From positions 1 through 46,679 of the forward strand of contig NZ_LNCI01000020.1 of NCBI RefSeq assembly GCF_001509585.1: a DNA stretch of 46,679 bases, given 5' to 3'. The DNA is from Tropicimonas marinistellae. Its GTDB lineage: Bacteria > Pseudomonadota > Alphaproteobacteria > Rhodobacterales > Rhodobacteraceae. Made by a program: the position numbers and the translations under genes. Positions 8,284 through 17,251 of the stretch are shown in pieces. The notes under the pieces were generated by a model that saw only the letters and a program-made list of their open reading frames with translations, had not been told where the DNA came from and did no database searches. Each line of letters opens with the position of its first letter. The stretch's first letter is position 1.

Positions 8284-8587
8284 GGTGGTTTCGGTGTGTC
8301 CGGGGTCTGGAAGGGAACCGTTCCGCAGCGAACGGTCCAGAGCGGCGTCAGCTTGCGCCAAGCGCGACCCAGCGGCAAGGGGGCATCCGCGCACTGCCAA
8401 CGTTCCGAATGCGATCTGCCCGCGAGAGGCCGCCGACGGTTGGCGCAGGCGGCGCGGCTTCCCCGGCATTTGGGCTGCAACCTCCATGAAATTTACGTTT
8501 TTCCTAGCCGCATTGGCCAATTGGCGTTATTCTTCGGCGCATCAGACCCGGTCCACCGGGCGACAGAGGCAGTGTAGCGGTACTCCA
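8284..8587. other. Divergent gap upstream of ftsW
   Basis: These 304 bases separate the 63-residue membrane protein gene from ftsW. The ftsW frame stays open through most of the gap (an ATG at 8486 is in frame) but the encoded residues are not FtsW-like. The segment 8480-8550 is less GC-rich and probably contains the ftsW promoter; I could not assign a clear -35/-10 pair. Confidence 0.4.
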
Positions 8588-9754
8588 ATGACGGAAATGG
8601 TGTACGGGACCGCGCCCGCGCAATCGGGCGATCCGGTCCTTCCACGTTGGTGGCGGACGGTCGACAAGTGGTCGATTTCCGCCGTGCTCATGCTGTTCGG
8701 CATCGGGCTGTTGCTGGGGCTCGCGGCCTCGCCGCCCCTTGCCGCGCGGAACGGGCTGGACTCGTTCCACTACGTCGAACGTCAGATCTTTTTCGGCGGG
8801 TTGGCGCTGCTGACCATGCTCGTGGTGTCGATGATGTCGCCGGCACTGGTGCGCCGGCTGGCGGTGCTGGGCTTCCTCGCAGCCTTCGTGTCGCTGTTGC
8901 TGCTGCCGCTGTTCGGAACGGATTTCGGAAAGGGGGCGGTGCGCTGGTATTCCTTCGGTTTCGCCTCCGTGCAGCCGTCGGAGTTTCTCAAGCCCGCCTT
9001 CGTGGTGCTGGCAGGCTGGCTGATGGCCGCCAGCCACGATGTCGGCGGCCCGCCGGGCAAGGCCGTCTCCTTCGGCCTGGTCTGCGTGATTGTCGGCCTG
9101 CTGGCGATGCAGCCCGATTTCGGGCAGGCGGCGCTGATCCTGTTTGCCTGGGGCGTGATGTATTTCGTCGCCGGTGCGCCGATGCTGCTGCTTGTCGGCA
9201 TCGCCAGCGGCGTCGTCGGCTTCGGTGTCGTCGCCTACAATTCATCGGAGCACTTCGCCCGCCGCATCGACGGTTTCCTGTCGCCGGATGTCGATCCGCG
9301 CACGCAGCTGGGCTATGCCACGAACGCCATTCAGGAGGGCGGCTTCTTTGGCGTCGGCGTGGGAGAGGGGCAGGTGAAATGGTCGCTGCCGGACGCCCAC
9401 ACCGATTTCATCATCGCCGTGGCCGCGGAAGAATACGGGCTCATCCTCGTTCTGCTGATCCTTGCGCTCTACGGCACCGTCGTTGTCCGCTCGCTCTTCC
9501 GCCTGATGAAGGAACGCGACCCGTTCATTCGTCTCGCGGGCACCGGGCTCGCCTGCATGTTCGGCGTGCAGGCGATGATCAACATGGGGGTCGCGGTGCG
9601 GCTCCTGCCCGCCAAGGGCATGACGCTGCCCTTCGTTTCCTACGGGGGCTCGTCGCTGATCGCGGGCGGGATCGCGCTCGGCATGCTGCTGGCCTTCACG
9701 CGGCAGCGCCCGCAGGGCGAGATCGCCGACATCTTCCAGCGCAGGGGGCGGTAA
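8588..9754 (+). CDS. ftsW: Septal peptidoglycan polymerase FtsW
   Basis: FtsW is the SEDS-family glycosyltransferase that polymerises lipid II at the division site together with FtsI. The 388-residue protein has about ten membrane helices and the family landmarks: [39 protein letters not shown], the large periplasmic loop with [20 protein letters not shown] and [17 protein letters not shown], and the closing [14 protein letters not shown]. The ATG at 8588 (MTEMVYG) was chosen because the family begins there. Its stop overlaps the murG ATG by one base. It is the first dcw gene in the window; murD, mraY and ftsI do not precede it here. Confidence 0.95.
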   Translation: MTEMVYGTAPAQSGDPVLPRWWRTVDKWSISAVLMLFGIGLLLGLAASPPLAARNGLDSFHYVERQIFFGGLALLTMLVVSMMSPALVRRLAVLGFLAAFVSLLLLPLFGTDFGKGAVRWYSFGFASVQPSEFLKPAFVVLAGWLMAASHDVGGPPGKAVSFGLVCVIVGLLAMQPDFGQAALILFAWGVMYFVAGAPMLLLVGIASGVVGFGVVAYNSSEHFARRIDGFLSPDVDPRTQLGYATNAIQEGGFFGVGVGEGQVKWSLPDAHTDFIIAVAAEEYGLILVLLILALYGTVVVRSLFRLMKERDPFIRLAGTGLACMFGVQAMINMGVAVRLLPAKGMTLPFVSYGGSSLIAGGIALGMLLAFTRQRPQGEIADIFQRRGR

Positions 9755-10872
9755 TGGCCGCGCCCCTCGCCATCATCGCGGCAGGCGGCACCGGCGGGCA
9801 CATGTTCCCGGCGCAGGCCCTGGCCGAGGCCCTTCTGGCGCGCGGCTGGCGGGTCCGGCTTTCGACCGATGCGCGCGGTGCGCGCTATGCCGGCGGTTTC
9901 CCCGATGCGGTGGAGATCGTCGAGGTCGCCTCCGCCACCTTCGCGCGCGGCGGCGCGCTCGCCAAGGCCGTGGTGCCGTTCCGCATTGCCGCCGGTGTCA
10001 TCGGTGCCTGTGTCCGCATGTTGATCGAACGGCCCGCCATCGTGATTGGCTTCGGCGGCTATCCGACGATTCCAGCGATGTCCGCGGGCTGGCTGCTGCG
10101 CCGGCCGCGGATGATCCACGAACAGAATGGCGTGCTGGGGCGCGTCAACGAGGTTTTTGCCCGCCGTGTGAACGCGGTGGCTTGCGGAACATGGCCCACC
10201 AACCTGCCCACGGGGGTGGAGGGCCACTACACCGGGAACCCGGTGCGCTCGGCGGTGATGGAGCGGGCAGGCGCCCCGTTCATTCCGCCGGGCGACTACC
10301 CCATGTCGATCCTGGTGATCGGCGGCAGCCAGGGCGCGCGCATCCTGTCGGACATCGTGCCGCCCGCCATCGCCGCGCTTCCGCTGGACCTGCTCCGGCA
10401 CGTGCGGGTCGCGCATCAGGCCCGCGGCGAAGACGAGGCGCGCGTGACCGCCTATTATGCCGATCATGCCATCGACGCCGAGGTGCAGCCGTTCTTCGAC
10501 GACGTGCCGCGGCGCATGAGCGAGGCGCAGTTGGTGATCTCCCGCTCCGGCGCCTCGTCGGTGGCCGATATCTCCGCGATCGGCCGGCCCGCCATCCTGA
10601 TCCCCTTCGCTGCCGCATTGGGCGATCACCAGACCGCGAATGCGCGGGGATTGTCGGAGGCCGAGGCCGCCATCGTCATTCCCGAATCCCGACTTGATGT
10701 CGAAACCCTTTCGGAACACATAGGCGCGATCCTGACGCAGCCCGGGGCGGCGACACAGATGGCGCATAACGCGCTGGCCCAGGGGCGGCCGGATGCGACG
10801 GAAAGACTTGTCGAGATGGTGGAGTCGCTGTCCGGCACACAAACAACAATTACGGGGCCTGAGCAGAGATGA
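9754..10872 (+). CDS. murG: UDP-GlcNAc:lipid I N-acetylglucosaminyltransferase MurG
   Basis: MurG is the membrane-associated GT28 transferase that adds GlcNAc to lipid I to make lipid II, the substrate polymerised by FtsW. The 372-residue protein shows the G-loop [12 protein letters not shown], the second glycine loop [22 protein letters not shown], the C-domain [11 protein letters not shown] and the UDP-binding [23 protein letters not shown]. The ATG at 9754 overlaps the ftsW stop; the 3' end overlaps murC by 4 bases, so ftsW, murG and murC are translationally coupled. Confidence 0.96.
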   Translation: MAAPLAIIAAGGTGGHMFPAQALAEALLARGWRVRLSTDARGARYAGGFPDAVEIVEVASATFARGGALAKAVVPFRIAAGVIGACVRMLIERPAIVIGFGGYPTIPAMSAGWLLRRPRMIHEQNGVLGRVNEVFARRVNAVACGTWPTNLPTGVEGHYTGNPVRSAVMERAGAPFIPPGDYPMSILVIGGSQGARILSDIVPPAIAALPLDLLRHVRVAHQARGEDEARVTAYYADHAIDAEVQPFFDDVPRRMSEAQLVISRSGASSVADISAIGRPAILIPFAAALGDHQTANARGLSEAEAAIVIPESRLDVETLSEHIGAILTQPGAATQMAHNALAQGRPDATERLVEMVESLSGTQTTITGPEQR

Positions 10873-12287
10873 TGGACGGAAGCACATTGATGAACGCGGT
10901 GACCAAACTGCCCACCGACGTGGGCGCCATCCACTTCGTCGGTATCGGCGGCATCGGCATGTCGGGTATCGCGGAGGTGCTGCTCACCCATGGCTACACG
11001 GTTCAGGGCTCCGACCTGAAAGCCACCAAGATAACCGACCGGCTGCAAAAGCTCGGCGCCACGGTCTTCATCGGCCAGACGGAGGAGAACCTCGACGAAG
11101 CCGCCGTCGTCGTCATCTCCTCGGCGATCAAGCCCGGCAACCCCGAACTCGACGGCGCCCGCGCCCGCGGCCTGCCGGTTGTGCGCCGCGCCGAGATGCT
11201 GGCCGAACTCATGCGGCTCAAGTCCAACGTCGCCATCGCCGGCACCCATGGCAAGACCACGACCACAACCATGGTCGCCACCCTGCTGGACGCCGGCGGC
11301 ATCGACCCCACCGTCATCAACGGCGGCATCATCCACGCCTATGGCTCCAACGCGCGCGCGGGGCAGGGCGAGTGGATGGTGGTGGAGGCCGACGAGAGCG
11401 ACGGCACCTTCAACCGCCTGCCCGCGACCATCGCCATCATCACCAATATCGACCCCGAGCACATGGAGCACTGGGGCACGATCGAGAACCTGCGCGCGGG
11501 CTTCAAGACCTTCGTGGAGAACATCCCCTTCTACGGCGTCGCGGTCTGCTGCACCGATCACCCGGAGGTGCAAGCGCTGGTCGGCAAGATCACCGACCGC
11601 AAGGTGATCACCTACGGCTTCAACGCCCAGGCCGACGTGCGCGCCACCAACCTCTCCTACAAGGCCGGCGTGGCGCATTTCGACGTCGCCCTGCGCGACG
11701 ACGACACGGTGATCGAGGGCTGCACCCTGCCGATGCCGGGCGACCACAATGTCTCCAACGCGCTCGCCGCCGTCGCCGTGGCGCGCCACCTCGGCATGAA
11801 GCGCGACGAGATCCGAAGCGCGCTTGCCAGTTTCGGCGGCGTGAACCGGCGCTTCACCAAGGTCGGCGAAGTGAATGGCGTCACGATCATCGACGACTAC
11901 GGCCATCACCCGGTGGAAATCGCGGCCGTGCTCAAGGCCGCGCGCCAGGCCACAGAGGGCCGCGTGATCGCCGTGCACCAGCCGCACCGCTACTCCCGCC
12001 TGCACAACCTGTTCGACGATTTCTGTGCCTGTTTCAACGAGGCCGATGTCGTGGCCATTGCCGAGGTCTTTGCCGCGGGCGAGGCCCCCATCGAAGGCGC
12101 GGACCGGGATTCGCTCGTCGCCGGGCTGATCCGCCACGGCCACCGCCACGCCCGTGCGCTTCTCAGCGAGGAAGATCTCGAGCGCCTCGTGCGCGAGCAG
12201 ACCCAGCCGGGCGACATGGTCGTCTGCCTCGGGGCCGGGACGATCTCCGCCTGGGCCAACAACCTGCCGGAGCGTCTGGGCAAGTAG
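10869..12287 (+). CDS. murC: UDP-N-acetylmuramate--L-alanine ligase
   Basis: MurC is the ATP-dependent cytoplasmic ligase that adds L-alanine to UDP-MurNAc. The 472-residue protein has the N-terminal UDP-binding [14 protein letters not shown], the P-loop [32 protein letters not shown], the NRRF motif and the C-terminal ligase segment [10 protein letters not shown]. It starts at 10869 with a 4-base overlap with murG; an alternative ATG at 10890 begins [12 protein letters not shown]. The C-terminal [12 protein letters not shown] is typical. Confidence 0.96.
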   Translation: MMDGSTLMNAVTKLPTDVGAIHFVGIGGIGMSGIAEVLLTHGYTVQGSDLKATKITDRLQKLGATVFIGQTEENLDEAAVVVISSAIKPGNPELDGARARGLPVVRRAEMLAELMRLKSNVAIAGTHGKTTTTTMVATLLDAGGIDPTVINGGIIHAYGSNARAGQGEWMVVEADESDGTFNRLPATIAIITNIDPEHMEHWGTIENLRAGFKTFVENIPFYGVAVCCTDHPEVQALVGKITDRKVITYGFNAQADVRATNLSYKAGVAHFDVALRDDDTVIEGCTLPMPGDHNVSNALAAVAVARHLGMKRDEIRSALASFGGVNRRFTKVGEVNGVTIIDDYGHHPVEIAAVLKAARQATEGRVIAVHQPHRYSRLHNLFDDFCACFNEADVVAIAEVFAAGEAPIEGADRDSLVAGLIRHGHRHARALLSEEDLERLVREQTQPGDMVVCLGAGTISAWANNLPERLGK

Positions 12288-12343
12288 ACGCGATGGCTCC
12301 GGCCGGCCGCGAAGCCGCACCGGGGCAGGAAGGGAAGAGCGCG

Positions 12344-12631
12344 ATGAACGCACTCGTTTGGGGATGTCTCTGGGTCATGGCCGCGACCGCCGTCGCGATG
12401 CTGCCGATGAAATACCAGTATGTTCCCGGCCTCGGGCTGCTTCTGGCAGCGCCGTGGCTCATCTGGAATATCGGCGCCGCCTATGGCTGGGTGCCCCTGC
12501 TGATCGCCACCGCCGCCTTCGTGTCGATGTTCCGCAAACCGCTGCGGTACATGATCCTCCGCGCTGCCGGCCGGTCGCGCGAGGAGGCGATGGGCCGCGC
12601 GCGGAAGCGGGCCGGGGAGGGCGCGCAATGA
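12344..12631 (+). CDS. DUF2484 family small membrane protein
   Basis: The 95-residue protein has three hydrophobic segments (NALVWGCLWVMAATAVAML, GLGLLLAAPWLIWNIGAAYG, VPLLIATAAFVSMF) and a basic arginine-rich tail (RKPLRYMILRAAGRSREEAMGRARKRAG). This matches DUF2484, a family found between murC and murB in Rhodobacterales; function unknown. It starts 56 bases after murC with AGGAAGGGAAG upstream. It is followed, with a 4-base ATGA overlap, by a second member, so the two are probably a heteromeric pair. Confidence 0.8.
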   Translation: MNALVWGCLWVMAATAVAMLPMKYQYVPGLGLLLAAPWLIWNIGAAYGWVPLLIATAAFVSMFRKPLRYMILRAAGRSREEAMGRARKRAGEGAQ

Positions 12632-12921
12632 GCCTCTCGCTGACACTCGCCTGTCTCTGGGCGCTGGCCGCCACGTTCCTGGCGATGATCCCGTCGAAAC
12701 GCAGCCACTGGCCGCAGGCCTATGTGCTGATTGCCATCGGCATCCCGTTGCTCGGCTTTGTCACCTACGAAAACGGCCCCATGGCCGGGCTGCTGGTCTT
12801 CATCGCCGGCGCCTCGATCCTGCGCTGGCCGCTGATCTACCTCTGGCGCTGGATCAAGCGCCACACCGTCGGCAAGCCCGACAGGATGAAGGCAAACGAA
12901 AGCCAGGGCAAACCCTCCTGA
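12628..12921 (+). CDS. DUF2484 family small membrane protein, second copy
   Basis: The 97-residue protein has the same plan as its upstream neighbour: CLWALAATFLAMIPSK parallels CLWVMAATAVAMLPMK, followed by hydrophobic helices (YVLIAIGIPLLGFV, GLLVFIAGASILRWPLIYLW) and a basic tail (RWIKRHTVGKPDRMK). It is therefore a tandem duplicate of the previous gene. Translation is coupled to it by an ATGA overlap and preceded by GGGGAGGG. It is the last gene before the 1.5-kb interruption of the cluster. Confidence 0.8.
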   Translation: MSLSLTLACLWALAATFLAMIPSKRSHWPQAYVLIAIGIPLLGFVTYENGPMAGLLVFIAGASILRWPLIYLWRWIKRHTVGKPDRMKANESQGKPS

Positions 12922-12977
12922 TCCCTGCGGCGTTACGCTGCTGGCGCAGAACGAGGTGAGATCGACGCGCCGGGCCA

Positions 12978-13880
12978 AAACCGGTCCCTCATCAGGGCAC
13001 CCCGCGCGGAACACGGCCGAAGGCCGCCGCGCATCGCCGGTCCGCCCCGACGGGCCGGCGATCCCTCACCGCCAGCGCGACGATCTGACTTCGTTCAGCA
13101 CGGAGGGATAAAGCGCTGCCGTTCAGGGTGTCGTGCGCCGCCCCGCGGACCGGCGACGCCCGGCTCGCACAAGAAACCCCGATTGAGCCAGCCCCCGAGC
13201 GGTCCCACTCCCGGCCAAGCCGATCCCCGCGCGGAACAAGGCCGAAGGCCGCCGCGCATCGCCGGTCCGCCCCCACGGACCGGCGATACCTCACCGCCAC
13301 CGCGACGCTCTGACGTTGGTCGGGGCGGAGGGATAAAGCGCTGCCGTTCAGGGTGTCGTGCGCCGCTCCGCCGACCGGCGATCCCCGGCTCGCTCAACAA
13401 ACTCCCGATTGAGGCAGCCCCCGACCGGTCCCACTCCCGGCCACGCCGCACCCCGCGCGGAACAAGGCCGTCAGGCCGCCGCGCATCGCCGGTCCGCCCG
13501 CACGGGCCGGCGATCCCTATCCGCCACCGCGACGCTCTGACGTTGGTCGGGGCGGAGGAATAAAGCGCTGCCGTTCCGAGCGTCGTTAGTCGCCCCGCCG
13601 ACCGGCGCCGCCCGGTTCGCACAAGAAACCCCCGAATGAAGCAGCGCCCGACCGGCCCCAAACCCCGCCACGCCGGTCTCCGCGCGGAACAAGGCCGTCA
13701 GGCCGCCGCGCATCGCCGGTCCGCCCCAACGGGCCGGCGATCCCTATCCGTCACCGCGACGCTCTGACTTCGTTTGGAGCGGAGGGATAAAGCGCTGCCA
13801 TTCAAAGCGCTATTCGCCGCCCCGCGGACCGGCGATGCCCGGCTCGCACAAGAAAACCCCGGCTGAAGCAGCGCCCCAAC
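12978..13880. repeat. Tandem array, four copies of a 226-227 bp repeat
   Basis: The landmark CCCCGCGCGGAACA recurs at 13000, 13225, 13451 and (as CTCCGCGCGG) 13678; a second landmark, ATAAAGCGCTGCC, recurs at 13108, 13333, 13560 and 13787. Both give a period of 225-227 bp and about 4.0 copies. Copies differ by scattered substitutions and single-base indels. Each copy contains an inverted repeat ATCGCCGGTCCG / CGGACCGGCGAT around a 6-base loop; it is perfect in copy 2 (13258-13287) and has one mismatch in the others. The array lies between the DUF2484 pair and murB. Open frames exist on both strands but do not persist in one frame across copies with indels, so coding is unlikely. Confidence 0.9.
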
Positions 13881-14281
13881 CTGCGACTTGTGTGCTGTCG
13901 CCGTCGGGGCGGCGGCGTTGCATTCCGATTTCGCGCAACGACTTCAGGACGATGCACTTGCCAAGGCGCCATAGGTCTCGGTCGAGGTTTCCGGGCGATG
14001 CGGTTACATGTAGTTTCCACCCATTTGCTCGGGCGCCCAGCCTCAGCCGTGCCCAACCGGCCCGTGGTGCCGGAGGCGTGCGTCCAATCCGACCAGGGTG
14101 CATTGGCGCAGTTCTGCAATGGCGAGACGTGGTTCGGGACTCCGACACGAAACGTCCGGAGTGGGCATTGCGATGTACCCACCCCGTGTCGGCCGCGTCT
14201 CGTGGTGCTTTCGCCCTCCCCGGAACCCGCGCGAGGGGGCGTCTCCGGGCGGCCGGCCCCCCTCATTTTGTGGCTTGATCC
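13881..14281. other. Non-coding or degenerate sequence between repeat array and murB promoter
   Basis: No credible gene was found. A minus-strand frame (13810-14148) carries GWKLHVTASPGN and KCIVLKSLREIGMQRRR, which look more protein-like than random frames, but the frame runs into the repeat array and lacks family features. It may be a gene remnant. Confidence 0.4.
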
Positions 14282-14325
14282 TTAACGATTGGTGAATGCG
14301 CGCTCGTAACCCATTGAAATATAAT
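14282..14325 (+). promoter_or_regulatory. Predicted promoter for murB and downstream genes, with CtrA-like box
   Basis: A perfect -10 hexamer TATAAT is at 14320-14325, but no good -35 lies 16-18 bases upstream. TTAA-N7-TGAA at 14282-14296 is one base from the CtrA consensus TTAA-N7-TTAA and sits just above the -35 position, where an activator could compensate for the poor -35. murB begins 114 bases downstream of the -10. Confidence 0.45.
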
Positions 14326-14336
14326 GCCTCTGGAAA

Positions 14337-14353
14337 TGTCTCACCATGAGACA
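14337..14353. promoter_or_regulatory. Perfect 7-bp-arm palindrome, candidate operator
   Basis: TGTCTCA-CCA-TGAGACA is an exact inverted repeat just downstream of the TATAAT box, covering the expected transcription start and first transcribed bases. This is the right place for a repressor operator; the cognate regulator is unknown. Confidence 0.45.
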
Positions 14354-14438
14354 CCCTGAGGGCCGCGAAAACCGGTCTCGACAGCCGGCCCGCCGCTCCG
14401 CTATCAGGCCAACCCAGAGACTGGAAGGAACCCGCCCC

Positions 14439-15377
14439 ATGGCCCAGCCCGATCAGATCGAGGTCCGCGGTACGCTCACCCCGGGCCGCCCGCTCTCGTC
14501 GCTGACCTGGCTGCGGGTCGGCGGCCCGGCCCAGTGGCTGTTCCAGCCGGCCGACCGGGAGGACCTCCGTGCCTTCATGGAGCGGCTGGATCGGGAGGTC
14601 CCGGTCTTTCCCATCGGTGTCGGCTCCAACCTGATCGTCCGCGACGGCGGCATCCGCGGCGTCGTGATCCGGCTGGGCCGGGGGTTCAACGACATCGCCT
14701 GCGGCGAGCGCACAGTGACGGCCGGCGCCGCCGCGCTCGACGCCCATGTGGCCCGCAAGGCCGCGCAGGCGGGGCTCGACCTGACCTTCCTGCGCACCAT
14801 TCCCGGCGCCATCGGGGGCGCCGTGCGGATGAACGCGGGCTGCTACGGCTCCTACGTGGCCGATCACGTGGTCGAGGCCGAGGCGGTCACGCGCATGGGC
14901 AGCGTCGTGACCCTCACGCCGGAGGCGCTGCAATTCGCCTACCGTCAGACCAGCCTGCCGCGTGGGTGGGTGATTACCCGCGCGACCTTCCGGGCCGAAC
15001 CGGGCGACCCGGAGCAGCTCGCCGAGCGCATGGAGGCGCAGCTTGGTCGCCGTGACGCCACCCAGCCCACGAAGGAGCGTTCCGCCGGCTCCACCTTCCG
15101 CAATCCGGCGGGGTTCAGCTCCACCGGTCAGGCCGACGATACGCATGATCTCAAGGCCTGGAAGGTGATCGACGACGCCGGGATGCGCGGGGCGCGACTC
15201 GGTGGCGCGCGGATGTCGGAAAAGCACTCCAACTTCCTGATTAATGCCGAGAATGCCACGGCCGCCGACCTTGAGGGCCTGGGAGAGCTGGTGCGGAAAA
15301 AGGTTTACCGTGCGAGCGGAATTCAGCTAGAGTGGGAAATCATGAGGGTCGGTGAACAGACCCCGGATAATACATGA
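14439..15377 (+). CDS. murB: UDP-N-acetylenolpyruvoylglucosamine reductase
   Basis: MurB is the FAD-dependent enzyme that uses NADPH to reduce UDP-GlcNAc-enolpyruvate to UDP-MurNAc, supplying MurC. The 312-residue protein has [15 protein letters not shown] at the FAD-domain entry, [33 protein letters not shown], the active-site [11 protein letters not shown] (serine proton donor) and the closing EKHSNFLIN. The ATG at 14439 has GGAAGGA upstream (14422-14428); the longer frame from 14346 would begin inside the palindrome and encodes non-family sequence. Confidence 0.96.
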   Translation: MAQPDQIEVRGTLTPGRPLSSLTWLRVGGPAQWLFQPADREDLRAFMERLDREVPVFPIGVGSNLIVRDGGIRGVVIRLGRGFNDIACGERTVTAGAAALDAHVARKAAQAGLDLTFLRTIPGAIGGAVRMNAGCYGSYVADHVVEAEAVTRMGSVVTLTPEALQFAYRQTSLPRGWVITRATFRAEPGDPEQLAERMEAQLGRRDATQPTKERSAGSTFRNPAGFSSTGQADDTHDLKAWKVIDDAGMRGARLGGARMSEKHSNFLINAENATAADLEGLGELVRKKVYRASGIQLEWEIMRVGEQTPDNT

Positions 15378-15470
15378 CCGCCGCAAGGTGGCAGGACAGG
15401 CGGTGAAGCCGCGCGCGGCGCGGATTTCACAAAACAAAAATGGGCCAATGGCCCGGTGAACGAGGCGGGC

Positions 15471-16385
15471 ATGTCGAGCAGGGCATCCCCTAGAGTGGCG
15501 GTTCTCATGGGAGGGCCATCGGCGGAGCGCGAGGTGTCGCTCTCGTCAGGGCGCGAATGCGCCGAGGCTCTCAGGGGCGAAGGTTTCGAGGTTGTTGAAC
15601 TGGACGCTGGGCCGGATCTTCCGGCGCGGCTGGCGGAAATCGTTCCCGATGTCGCCTTCAACGCGCTGCACGGCCGCTGGGGCGAGGATGGCTGTGTGCA
15701 GGGGCTGCTGGAATGGGTGCGTCTGCCCTATACGCATTCCGGCGTGCTGGCATCGGCATTGGCGATGGACAAGGAACGCAGCAAGGCGGCCTATCGCAGC
15801 GCCGGGCTTCCGGTTGTCGACAGTCGCCTTGCCTGCGCCGACGAGGTGCGTGCGCGGCACGTGATGGAGCCGCCCTATGTGGTGAAGCCCAACAACGAGG
15901 GCTCGTCGGTGGGTGTCTATCTGGTGCACGAGGCCGCCAATGGGCCACCCAAGCTTTCCGCCGATATGCCGGATGTCGTGATGGTCGAGCAATTCGCACC
16001 GGGGCGGGAGCTGACGACGACCGTCATGGGAAACAGGGCGCTTTCGGTCACCGACATTTACGCGGACGGTTGGTACGACTACGATGCAAAATACAAGCCG
16101 GGCGGATCGCGCCACGTGGTGCCGGCCAACATCCCGGCCGAGGTGTTCGAGGCCTGCCTGGATTACGCCCTGCGTGCCCATCGGGTGTTAGGATGCCGAG
16201 GGATTTCCCGAACTGATTTCCGGTGGGACGAGGGGCGCGGACTGGACGGGCTGGTGCTGCTTGAGACCAATACGCAGCCCGGAATGACGCCAACGTCGCT
16301 GGCGCCCGAACAAGCCGCTGCGGCGGGCTATGATTTCGGAGCATTCTGCCGCTGGATCGTGGAGGACGCCTCTTGCAATCGGTGA
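15471..16385 (+). CDS. ddl: D-alanine--D-alanine ligase
   Basis: This ATP-grasp enzyme makes D-Ala-D-Ala for the peptidoglycan stem peptide. The 304-residue protein shows [50 protein letters not shown], the ATP-grasp [13 protein letters not shown], and the metal-binding [15 protein letters not shown]. The ATG at 15471 has GAGG 5 bases upstream; a GTG at 15456 in the same frame is an alternative with no better ribosome site. GGGCC-AAT-GGCCC (15442-15454) forms a short hairpin just upstream. The 3' end overlaps ftsQ by 13 bases. Confidence 0.94.
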   Translation: MSSRASPRVAVLMGGPSAEREVSLSSGRECAEALRGEGFEVVELDAGPDLPARLAEIVPDVAFNALHGRWGEDGCVQGLLEWVRLPYTHSGVLASALAMDKERSKAAYRSAGLPVVDSRLACADEVRARHVMEPPYVVKPNNEGSSVGVYLVHEAANGPPKLSADMPDVVMVEQFAPGRELTTTVMGNRALSVTDIYADGWYDYDAKYKPGGSRHVVPANIPAEVFEACLDYALRAHRVLGCRGISRTDFRWDEGRGLDGLVLLETNTQPGMTPTSLAPEQAAAAGYDFGAFCRWIVEDASCNR

Positions 16386-17251
16386 GCCGCCCTCAGCGCC
16401 ACGACCCCGCACCTTCGCGCTGGTCCTACCGGCTGAACAGGCTTTGGCTCACGCCGGGCTACCGGCGGATACTGCGGCTTGGGTTTCCGCTTTTTCTGAT
16501 GGCGGGTGCGGCGGCGTGGTACCTCTCAGATGCGCAGCGTCTGGAAGCTTTGCGTGACAGCTACGCCGAAGCCCGGCGGGCGATCGAGCAGCGTCCGGAG
16601 TTCATGGTGAACCTGCTGTCGGTGGAGGGCGCTTCGCCGGAGCTTGCCGAGGCCGTACGCGAGACCCTCGCCCTGCGCTTGCCCATGTCCTCCTTCGACA
16701 TGGACCTTGAATCCATGCGGCGCAATGTCATTGCCTTCAACGCAGTGGCCGACGCCGACCTGCGTGTGCGAACTGGCGGTGTCCTCTCGGTGCAGATCAC
16801 GGAGAGGGTTCCCGCCGTGTTGTGGCGTCATCCACGCGGACTGAGCCTGCTCGACGCCGATGGTCACATGGTCGCTGGCACCTCAGATCGCGGTGCATGG
16901 CCGGACTTGCCGCTGGTGGCGGGGGAGGGGGCCGAGGAGGCGATCCCCGAGGCGCTTTCATTGATCGCCGCCGCCGCGCCGCTGGAGGAGCGGTTGCGTG
17001 GGCTGGTACGGATGGGCGAACGCCGCTGGGATCTCGTGCTCGACCGCAACCAGCGCATCCTGCTGCCCGAGAAATACGCGGTCTCCACTCTGGAGCGACT
17101 GTTGGCACTCTCCAAGGGCCGCCAGATGCTGGAACGTGACGTGACCGTCGTGGATTTCCGCAACCCCCGCCGCCCCACCGTGCGGTTGAACCGAAACGCA
17201 GTCCTGGAACTGCGAAACATAAGAGACACGGATATCGGAGCCCCCCTGTAA
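16373..17251 (+). CDS. ftsQ: Cell division protein FtsQ
   Basis: FtsQ is a bitopic divisome protein that recruits FtsL/FtsB and links early and late division proteins. The 292-residue product has a basic cytoplasmic N-terminus, one membrane helix at about 35-51 ([17 protein letters not shown]), a POTRA domain from about 75 ([19 protein letters not shown]) and the FtsQ beta domain with [25 protein letters not shown]. The start is a TTG at 16373 with a strong GGAGG 7 bases upstream, inside the 3' end of ddl, so translation is coupled. The stop overlaps the ftsA ATG by one base. Confidence 0.92.
   Translation: MQSVSRPQRHDPAPSRWSYRLNRLWLTPGYRRILRLGFPLFLMAGAAAWYLSDAQRLEALRDSYAEARRAIEQRPEFMVNLLSVEGASPELAEAVRETLALRLPMSSFDMDLESMRRNVIAFNAVADADLRVRTGGVLSVQITERVPAVLWRHPRGLSLLDADGHMVAGTSDRGAWPDLPLVAGEGAEEAIPEALSLIAAAAPLEERLRGLVRMGERRWDLVLDRNQRILLPEKYAVSTLERLLALSKGRQMLERDVTVVDFRNPRRPTVRLNRNAVLELRNIRDTDIGAPL

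Noticed and set aside
13095-13661. Minus-strand open frame across the tandem repeats encoding repeated HPERQRFIPP-like segments
   Set aside because: Single-base indels between copies shift the frame and the composition is Arg/Gly/Pro-rich as expected of any GC-rich frame.
12978-13880. CRISPR array
   Set aside because: The unit is 226-227 bp with similarity along its whole length; there are no short repeats with unique spacers and no cas genes.
15456-15470. GTG start for ddl at 15456
   Set aside because: The ATG at 15471 has a better-placed GAGG and starts closer to the conserved ATP-grasp fold.
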